64,000 nucleotides of DNA, from the NCBI GenBank assembly GCA_001600455.1, contig BCKC01000001.1:5420441-5484440 (forward strand), written 5' to 3'. Numbering within the stretch: position 1 is the stretch's first letter; every line of letters starts with the position of its first letter. Below the pieces are notes generated by a model, which saw nothing but the letters and a program-made list of their open reading frames with translations, made no database searches and was not told the DNA's origin. The position numbers were made by a program, and so were the translations under genes. Source of the stretch: Endocalyx cinctus (Eukaryota; Ascomycota; Sordariomycetes; Amphisphaeriales; Apiosporaceae). Shown here in pieces: positions 56,068 through 64,000 of the stretch.

Positions 56068-57943
56068 ATGGTGTTCCTCGACGGTATCAACCTTGACGCG
56101 CTAAATTACATCATCAAATATCCCTATAACGGCACGATCCCTACCGGCGGCGACTCGTTAACCGAAAATTTGAACATATTCTACGAGGTATGTTTTCTTC
56201 CATCACCATATCCTCGGTGGTGCTCCATGTAGTGGATTTAGAGAATTAATTTCTGGCTTGCTGCAGAGCGGTGATGTCGCGTGGATAATTACAGCCACTG
56301 CTCTAGTGCTGCTTATGATTCCCGGGGTCGGGTGAGTGAACGATTTCGGCAGAAATTTCGATGTCACACAACATCCTCTGCTTACACTCTCGCAGTTTTT
56401 TCTACTCCGGTTTAGCCAGAAGAAAATCGGCCCTCTCGCTCATATGGCTCTCGGTTATGGCAACGGCCGTTACGTCATTTCAATGGTTTTTCTGGGGTTA
56501 TTCGCTGACATTCTCGCACTTCGCCTCCGCGTACATCGGTGATCTATCGAACTTCGGATTCAAGGACGTTCTGGCCCAGCCTTCCGTAGGCTCTACGCGC
56601 ATTCCCGACCTTCTCTTTGCCGTCTACCAGGGCATGTTCTCGGCCATCACCGTTGCCCTGGCGACCGGAGCCGTGGCCGAAAGGGGTCGCATGCTTCCGT
56701 GCGTTATCTTCATGTTCATCTGGTCTACGATTATCTACGATCCGATTGCTTGCTGGACATGGAATCCCGCTGGATGGTCGAACAAGTTGGGAGGACTCGA
56801 TTTTGCCGGTGGCACTCCGGTGCATATTGCGTCAGGAACGGCGGCTCTTGCATGTTAGTCAGCTTGTCTCTTTGGATTTCCTTCCTTTGTAACCCATCTT
56901 CCTATTGTTCATCTGGTTTGGGACTGGCCGACACATGGCGAAACCAACAACCTTATGTCTGAGGGAAAATGAAGACTTTTGGTTTATCCAAAACATTTTA
57001 CTGATATTACTTTAGATTCGATGATGCTCGGAAAGCGACGAGGCCACGGTACCCACGAACTCAACTACCGACCGCACAACGTTACGCACATTGTCATTGG
57101 AACGGTTTTTATGTGGGTTGGCTGGTTTGGTTTCAATGCCGGTAGTGCGCTCTCCGCCAACTTGAGGGCCGTTATAGCAGCTGTCGTAACGAACCTTGCT
57201 GCTTGTGTCGGTGGAATTACATGGTGTGTCCTCGACTATCGTCTCGAGCGCAAGTGGTCAACGGTCGGGTTCTGCTCTGGTGTTATCGCCGGTCTAGTGT
57301 GTATCACTCCTGGTTCAGGTAAGAGATCAAGAGGTATCATATGAAAATGTGTATCTGACGGAGATTAGGTTTTGTACCTGTTTGGGCCGCGGTACCGTAC
57401 GGAGTTTTGGGAGCCGCTTTCGCCAACTATGCAACTAAGTTGAAGTTCATTCTGGGAATCGACGATGCTTTGGACATTTTCGCCGTTCATGCCGTAGGCG
57501 GTCTCGTCGGTAACATTTGCACCGGTTTCTTCGCCGCGGACTACATTGCCCATCTCGACGGTACGACGGTGATTAAAGGCGGGTGGGTGAACCAACACTG
57601 GGTTCAGCTCGGGTACCAGGTAGCCGACTCAGCCGCCGGTGCCGTATACTCCTTTGTCGGCACCTGCATCATCCTCCTCGTACTGAATCTGATACCCGGT
57701 CTGCACATTCGAGCGGCCGAGGACGCCGAAATTCTGGGTATCGACGACGCAGAGATTGGCGAGTTCGCTTACGACTACGTTGAGCTCACGAGAGAAGTCT
57801 TGAACGACATCGAGCATGATGGAGCAAGCCGGTATTCGGGAGACGCTAGCAGTCCCTTCGACCCCCGGGAGAAGAACAGCATTCCTCTCATGGACGCTCG
57901 AAACTACGCCGGCCAATCATCACAGCATACTCACGCCCGATAG
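56068..57943 (+). CDS. Ammonium transporter (AMT/MEP family)
   Basis: Five exons: 56068-56187, 56267-56331, 56396-56853, 57016-57318 and 57369-57943, total 1521 nt, 506 residues. The introns run from 50 to 162 nt. The protein reads SGDVAWIITATALVLLMIPG, then GFFYSGLARRKSAL, the typical first AMT helices. The twin pore histidines are visible at H205 (GGTPVHIASGTAALAY) and H356 (DIFAVHAVGGLVGN). There are eleven hydrophobic segments expected, ending near the LNLIPGLHIR segment, and a cytosolic tail of about 75 residues with acidic clusters (EDAEILGIDDAEIGEF). It imports NH4+ at the plasma membrane. The tail is where Npr1-type kinase control acts in yeast Mep2 (family knowledge). MEP1, MEP2 or MEP3 identity is not settled. 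Confidence 0.95.
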
Positions 57944-58785
57944 AAACTTCTCTTCGATGTATGAACATCGTAACCCATAATTCTTCAACCTTTCTACCTA
58001 ATGATACCATCTATAAATATATTTTGAATACGACAAAGAAGACGAGGTCGTCACGAGTTGGATGAATGCAGGAGTTGGGAAATGCAGTTTACAGCTAAAA
58101 GCAGACCAAAAAAAAAAAATATTAAAAATGAAAATAAAAAAGACGCCATGTATTTACCTATTTGCCCAGGTTAGGGGCCGGTGTTCGGATCAATGGAGTA
58201 GAGACTATCTACTATTTATGGGAAAGATAGAAGCGTATGGTCGCTTACTGATGGTCAATGGCAAGGGTAGTCAGCAATTTGCAAGATTTGTTAAAATTGT
58301 ACTGGACGATGATACCCTCACAAACTTAAACATTCCCTTTATATTGTATAATTATAGTATAGATAATATAGTATGAATGATGATATATATTGACTACTAT
58401 CCATGAAAATTTATAGGATCTTATGAGTAGGAGTAATCCAAGACGAAGACGCCTATATTGCGGTACAGACCCTTTCCAAGTCGGTACATTACAGCTGACC
58501 GCAGCTGGCTTTACTTTGTGCTGACCTACTAAAGTTTGGTTGTTCCTACAGTAACTTGTACCTGCCTAAACCGCTAATGAAATCCACCTAACAAAGAACG
58601 GTGAGAGTGAATAGATTCATAAAAAAAAAAGACTGCCTAATCTAATACATACTCATATATTTCCCCATACTTGCTGAAAATCTGTAGATATGTACATTGA
58701 GCCTTTTTTCTTTATCACCATCGTTCTTCTTCTATGCTAGATGAAGCAATCTTCACTTAGACGCTAAATACTGGTCATAATATCT
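57944..58785. other. Spacer between AMT and DNA polymerase genes
   Basis: Both flanking genes are plus strand. An ORF at 58062-58376 is Lys-rich low complexity and unsupported. The distal half holds the DNA polymerase promoter. Confidence 0.5.
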
Positions 58786-61113
58786 ATGGATCCCTCATTA
58801 AAGGAAAAGATCACTTTCTTTGAGCGTTTAGAGGCTTACGGTAATTTAAAAGAAGAAGATGATGCTTTCAACGAAGAAGAGGAATCTTATAGAGATAAAA
58901 CCAAGTCTTTCTTCAAAAATCATTTGTCAAACGCTGTTCCTCATCTCCCCTCGGCCAGTCGGAGTCAACTCCCGGGTCCCGCGTTTAGGAGGACGGTAAC
59001 GGATCCTCTCCCACATCATGATAATGACGATATTCAAATTATCGCTGTTACACAAAAGGTTGGGGTAGGTCTCCCAACTGCCTCATCTTCACTCGCTGTC
59101 GGATCTCTTGACAATGATGATACAATTCCCGGGACTATCCCATCAGGGACAAAACGTCGCTCGCGCCGAGTGGCACAACCACAATTATCTACAAAACCAT
59201 CGCCACCTCAAAATATATCTTCGCGACCCGCTACCACCGGGAAGCGTAAAAGGCAGACCAAATTGAAAATGGCTCCAGAGTCGGAGCAAATCTTCAGAGG
59301 GCTGTCGTTCTATTACATACCTGATGATGACACCAATATGGCTTGGAGATTCAAAATTAACAAAGCGCAAGAACATGGTGCAACTTGGACACGCGATATA
59401 GCTCAAGCGACACATATTATCGTAGATCAAACCCTGCCGTACGATGAGGTCGAAGAAAGGTGGTTGAGTAACGAGACTCAGCTGCCGACAAAAACATTTC
59501 TAGTTACTGAGCGATACCCAGAGGATTGCTTGGCGATGAAGACTGTTCTTGATCCCGACTTACTCAAATATAGAGTACAGGGGTCGCGGAGTAAGAGCCG
59601 AGCTTTAAAACCTACCAATGAGCCGCTTGTTTCCTCTCAAGATTCCGTCGTTTTCCTAGAAATAAAACCAAAGACAAAAGATACGTCAAGGAGGGCCTCT
59701 GAAAGCAAGAAAAGTTTCCCGACGGAATATAGCGGCGATACATCAGGAGAATATTCTAAAAAGAAAAGAAATCCTAAAAAAGATCCCGTTTCGCCAGGAA
59801 TTCCAAGATCACTTGATCATCAAGCACCTCATAGGAAATCTTTAAGGAGGATCGGCAATAATCAGGAACAAAACTTGCCGCACGCGGAAGCCGAAGATGC
59901 ACTTTCGCAGTGCATTAAGCAACTGCGAGACAATTCCGACTTGAATGTAGATACCGGGAATGAAGACGAAGGCATAGCAGGAGAGAGCAGAGGGCATTTG
60001 TCACATGGAACCAGTTCAGAAGAAGAGCGTCCTCAGAAAAGGACTCTTCGAAGTTCTCGGAAAACATTTCGCCAGGAGGCTTTTAGTTGTATGCATGGGG
60101 GGACGAAAGACGCTTCAGCGACCGACGAGAACCCAAATGCGGAGACGATCGCCGTTTTAGAGCAAATGAAGAACGAATGCATGTTGGCTGGGGAGAATTG
60201 GAAAGTACAAGCGTATCAAAAAGCTATCGGGACTCTTCGTCGGCAGACCAAACGGATACGTACTGCGGCCGAGGCCCGTGCTTTACCTAACATCAACAGA
60301 ATCGCAGATAAAATCGAGGAAATAAACAGAACAAATAGACTACAGGCATTAGAGAATGCTCGCAGCGAGCCGGGGCGAGAAGCCCTGGAGATGTTTATGA
60401 ACATTTACGGTGTTGGACACGTACAAGCCAAGAAGTGGGTGTCTCGGGGATACCGCACGCTTGAAGATTTAAAGACTAAAGCTACCCTCAACACTAATCA
60501 GAAGATTGGTATTGAGCATCATGACGATTTGATGATTCGGATTCCTAGGTGTGAAGTCGCAGCTTTGGGAGACCACGTTCGCGAGGTTGCAGCCACCATT
60601 GATCCGGAAGTTGAACTTATCATTGGGGGTAGTTATCGTAGGGGCTCGACTAGCTCTAGCGACATCGACTTTATCGTGACAAAGAAGGGTACTCAGTCTG
60701 TTCAAGACTTGAGTCCCTTCTTCAACACTCTCGTCTCAACATTGACCGAGCAAAATTTCCTAACTGTGAAGCTTGCGTCCCACGACCTGAGCAAAGAAGA
60801 CGGTGTTAGCAAGTGGCACGGCTGTTGTATCTTGCCTGAGTCCGCATTTCCCGGTAGAAAGGAGGACTACAAGCCCATCTGGAGGCGGATCGACTTCCTG
60901 CTTGTTCCAGAGACGGAGATCGGTGCGGCTCTTATCTATTTTACTGGGGACGACGTCTTCAACCGAAGCATGCGCCTCCTCGCGAGCAAGAAGGGCATGA
61001 GGCTGAACCAGAGGGCTCTAACTGGCCCCGGCGTGTGGGAGGGCAGAGACGAAAAGAAGATTTTTGAGATTTTAGGTGTTCATTGGCGGGAACCTAGCGA
61101 CCGATGGTGCTAA
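58786..61113 (+). CDS. Family-X DNA polymerase with BRCT domain (Pol4/lambda-like)
   Basis: Single exon, 775 residues. A BRCT-like domain lies near residues 165-260 (IFRGLSFYYIPDDD through THIIVDQTLPYDEVEERWLS). A basic, Ser-rich linker follows. The Pol X core begins with an 8-kDa-type region (NPNAETIAVLEQMKNECMLA, TIAVLEQ) and a helix-hairpin-helix IYGVGHVQAKKWVSRGYRTL. The nucleotidyltransferase motif GGSYRRGSTSSSDIDFIVT gives catalytic D626 and D628, with the third acid D703 in RRIDFLLVP. The C-terminus (MRLLASKKGMRLNQRALTG) is the typical thumb. It fills short gaps in base-excision repair and end joining in the nucleus. BRCT plus Pol X points to lambda/Pol4 rather than Pol beta. All metal ligands are present. 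Confidence 0.93.
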   Translation: MDPSLKEKITFFERLEAYGNLKEEDDAFNEEEESYRDKTKSFFKNHLSNAVPHLPSASRSQLPGPAFRRTVTDPLPHHDNDDIQIIAVTQKVGVGLPTASSSLAVGSLDNDDTIPGTIPSGTKRRSRRVAQPQLSTKPSPPQNISSRPATTGKRKRQTKLKMAPESEQIFRGLSFYYIPDDDTNMAWRFKINKAQEHGATWTRDIAQATHIIVDQTLPYDEVEERWLSNETQLPTKTFLVTERYPEDCLAMKTVLDPDLLKYRVQGSRSKSRALKPTNEPLVSSQDSVVFLEIKPKTKDTSRRASESKKSFPTEYSGDTSGEYSKKKRNPKKDPVSPGIPRSLDHQAPHRKSLRRIGNNQEQNLPHAEAEDALSQCIKQLRDNSDLNVDTGNEDEGIAGESRGHLSHGTSSEEERPQKRTLRSSRKTFRQEAFSCMHGGTKDASATDENPNAETIAVLEQMKNECMLAGENWKVQAYQKAIGTLRRQTKRIRTAAEARALPNINRIADKIEEINRTNRLQALENARSEPGREALEMFMNIYGVGHVQAKKWVSRGYRTLEDLKTKATLNTNQKIGIEHHDDLMIRIPRCEVAALGDHVREVAATIDPEVELIIGGSYRRGSTSSSDIDFIVTKKGTQSVQDLSPFFNTLVSTLTEQNFLTVKLASHDLSKEDGVSKWHGCCILPESAFPGRKEDYKPIWRRIDFLLVPETEIGAALIYFTGDDVFNRSMRLLASKKGMRLNQRALTGPGVWEGRDEKKIFEILGVHWREPSDRWC

Positions 61114-62523
61114 AAATCAAGTTAAAAAATCAAGTCGGCCAATAGAGAGAGCACGGCTTGTTGCGCTTCGGAGTCCCCACTTTCGGAATAGCGGCGTTGG
61201 CGTCTACATCGCGGCTATCTACCCATTTGGATTTTCCTCTCCACTCCTAGATATACAATAAGCTGTACAATTGAGAAGTGTAAAAAAACCAACTCCACGT
61301 TTCAGCCGCATATAAGGTGAGGTGAGATTCTGTGATGACGCGTCAAAAGCTAATGTCAGGTTCCAATGCATGCACCTCTTCTTTAGCTACTCACATACTT
61401 GTAGATTGGTTCGTTCCCATATTGGAGTGTGTTTTCGTACCTAGTTACTTAAATATCAAAAGAGTTCAGAGTCGAGACACTCTGTCGTAAAATGGTTATT
61501 TACACAACATATCCCTGGCGTTTTTCTTAGTCTAACTCGAACAAGAATGAGAAAAATCTTTGGCAAAATTCATCAGGCTATACATATAGGAGCCCTGTAC
61601 ATATAGGCAGATAGGGAGTCCTAGATTAAACCATGACCCCTGATCCGAATTTGGCAGGGCTGGTCAGTAAAATCTTAAATCTTATATATCACTATTACAG
61701 TCAAAGTTAGAATCGCTCATTAGTAGACCGCCGGGACGATTATTTGGGGAATTAGTGTCGGACAGCTCCCGTTAATTTTTGAATGATCACACATCACAGA
61801 GCTTCATGCTTATTTTCTTAGTATAGAATCCCGGTCACTTAGAATACTAAGTCACTACACCTATCTCGGTGCTGATTCAATGCCTTGCTCATTCATAGGT
61901 AAACTCCACTACCTTGCATTGATTATTGATATTATTAATTCTGACTACACAGTACACTGCCTTTGCCGAGTTTGGATTTGGGATCGTTATTATGATTGGA
62001 CAAGTCGTAAAAAATCTGGAAGAAGCTGAACTTTATCACGTTTTGTATGGGTCTCGCATCCTTCCAATTAACCTATCCATGTCGAGCAACAATATTAGCT
62101 GAGGGTCCTGGGGTCATCATGGGGGCCGTTTTTGCATTTCTATACGGAGTACACACCATTCGTCTTGAAGATTATGGTTACCGTCTAGGACTAGTCAAAT
62201 CGAAAGCAGAAAACGAGTGCGAAAAAAATGGGAGGAGGTATTATTTCCCTTTATATTATATACTGGCATATTAGTAGAATATTCGCCCCTAAGCACTAAA
62301 AATCATGTCTACAACTTCTCATCCCGAATTTATAAACTGTACTCCCATATCCCAAATGATCGAAAATCTATACCTAGACATAGAGGCCGACAATTTGATT
62401 ATTCGTGAGAAATAGTAGGAAGAAAGAGGTATAAGAATAAGCACCCAGGGTAGCATATATAATCAACAAGTAGGGAGAAGAAGAAAAAAAAAAAGAAAGA
62501 AAGAAAGAAGAAAAGGAGCAACG
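61114..62523. other. AT-rich spacer with GA-rich microsatellite at its end
   Basis: No gene supported; an ATG frame at 62047-62274 (75 codons) shows no motif. A GAAA/GAA microsatellite at about 62477-62518 sits directly upstream of the next gene's ATG and is probably in its 5' UTR. Confidence 0.5.
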
Positions 62524-63629
62524 ATGAGTTCAGAAAACGTCGGTTCCATAGCGACCGACTTCGCGCAATCGACCAGCTGCGGAACGAATCGCGAAACGGT
62601 ATACAAAATCCACAGCGTTAGCGACTCATGGTACTTCCTGCTCGCTGGCCCGTTAGATCAAGCGGATGATACCAACTGTTTCCCTTCGGGCTATGATGGG
62701 TCCATTTCTGAGTTTTACTCTCCCGCACGATGTCCAACAGGCTACACACCCGCTTGCACGAGCACGAACCAGGTCGGAACCGTAGTGGAAACAGTGCAGA
62801 CTTGCTGTCCGACGTATGTTCTTTCTTCTTTCGTCAAATCATATTGGCGAGATTGATTCAGTGGTGCTAACGACCAAACCTATGCGCAGAGAAATGGACC
62901 TTAGCTGTGTGGCTTCGTCCGAATATTCTTGGCAGGCCATACTTGCCTGCACCAACGCCATCACCACCGAAGGCTCTACCACATGGACCGTTCACGAAGT
63001 CTTGTCGGGGGTTACCAGCGTCACCACATCAGTGGGTTACCCTGGTGGTATGAATGCCTACGGTATCGCAGTACGGTTTCAGTCTACGGATTTTGCTTCG
63101 ACGACGTCCGTAAGTTTTAGCTCTTTTTCTCTTCTTATGACTATCGAGGTGGCCTATATTGTCACTTCCAAGAAAAATAAGTTAACAACTCAATTTTTGC
63201 CAGACTACGACATCTTCCAGTACTAGTACCATTAGCGGCAACGAAAGCACCGCTTCCACCGATGGTGGTGACGAACGGAGCAGCTCGGGCTCTTCCGCCG
63301 GCGGTCTCGGCGCGGGCGCGGCGGCAGGCATAGCGATTGCCGGGTTCGCCGTGCTCCTGGGGCTCGCCGCGCTCATATTCTTTATTCTAAAGAAGCGTAA
63401 GAGGAGGGCAGAAAATGGAGGGAACAGCCCGACAGGGTCCAGCCACATGCACGAACTCCCGCCTCAGCAGGAACAGTCGTACCAACAGCATGCAGGGTAT
63501 TATGACCCAGACGCTCACTCTAGAAAATATGCCACTGGAGTCAGCAACAGCATCGTCTACGAGATGCCGACGCGTCATCACACGCCGCACGAGTTGGATA
63601 GTCGGAGTAATCCGGCTGAGTTGCGATAG
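62524..63629 (+). CDS. Single-pass membrane protein with Cys-containing ectodomain and basic stop-transfer
   Basis: Three exons: 62524-62813, 62890-63109 and 63204-63629, total 936 nt, 311 residues. The N-terminal half is Cys-containing with repeated pairs (DDTNCFPSGY, YSPARCPTGYTPACTSTN, TVQTCCPTEMDLSC). A Ser/Thr-rich, probably O-glycosylated stalk (TTTSSSTSTISGNESTASTD) follows, then a Gly/Ala-rich transmembrane helix around 225-250 (GIAIAGFAVLLGLAALIFFI) closed by KKRKRR. The tail holds PPQQEQSYQQ. This layout matches fungal surface sensors or wall-anchored proteins. The oddity is the lack of a signal peptide: the start MSSENVGSIATDFAQSTSCG is not hydrophobic. An unseen upstream exon or unconventional topology is possible. 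Confidence 0.75.
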
Positions 63630-64000
63630 GTGACCACGCCCGACAACGAGGTTGAAAGAAAAGACCACAAAAAGCGGAATTAAATAAGCGACGTCGATGC
63701 TAAGCACTCGAAAGACTTTACACCCATAATAAAGTTCCTACTACTTAACTGGTCTTTTAGACCAGAGTAGAAAGAGGGCTTTTTTTTTTCACTCTCGAAG
63801 GTCTGCATTTAATCGTGCCAGTAACTGGCCATAGCGATGGATATTTTCCTTATTATTACTCATTTTTAAAACGGCATAGCGGGGGGTGAAATCTAATCTT
63901 TTGTGTTATTTTTTGTTGGACTGGAAGCGTCATATTTTGTTGGATACCTAGATATGAATATAGCTTTTCTAATATGAATGTAGTGATGAAACAATACCCA
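63630..64000. other. 3' flank at window end
   Basis: No gene supported in the last 371 bases. Confidence 0.5.

Overview
The window reads as nuclear DNA of a filamentous ascomycete (Pezizomycotina). Introns are short (50 to about 300 nt) with GTRNGT donors and CTAAC or CTGAC branch sites. Families include RTA1-like, DUF1996, DUF1479, fungal-specific transcription-factor and NRPS-like proteins, and AT-rich spacers separate GC-richer gene bodies. A Sordariomycete, possibly near Xylariales, is my guess from the gene set and the short TAGGTAC/GTACCTA spacer motifs; the order is not proven. Exons were rebuilt by hand from splice signals and reading phase; each model below closes to a whole number of codons.

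Left part (1 to 13.7 kb) is accessory. It has the 3' part of a zinc-type MDR oxidoreductase, a membrane P450, an NRPS-like protein with condensation and adenylation domains but no carrier domain, and an RTA1-like membrane protein. Together they look like a small, possibly decayed, secondary-metabolite cluster. Next come 3 kb of AT-rich DNA with two eroded coding fragments.

The 13.7 to 27.6 kb stretch has a membrane-anchored SDR (3-beta-HSD type), a DUF1479 dioxygenase-like enzyme, a transcription factor with only half a visible Zn2Cys6 cluster, a ten-exon secreted DUF1996 protein, an NAD(P)-binding SDR and a Pro/Gln-rich protein with an MCCGS N-terminus.

The 30.8 to 46.3 kb stretch is a housekeeping block: a C2H2 transcription factor with a long uORF-bearing leader, PER1 (GPI remodelling), phosphoacetylglucosamine mutase (UDP-GlcNAc), MUS81 (junction endonuclease), riboflavin synthase and PRMT1 (arginine methylation, with a 14-nt microexon).

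The 46.3 to 56 kb stretch is gene-poor. It holds a predicted membrane protein with a 28-residue tandem repeat, apparent coding debris around a 29-nt poly(A) tract, and a small candidate gene interrupted by one stop. The right end carries an ammonium transporter, a family-X DNA polymerase (BRCT plus Pol X) and a single-pass membrane protein. I found no rRNA, convincing tRNA, CRISPR array or intact transposon.
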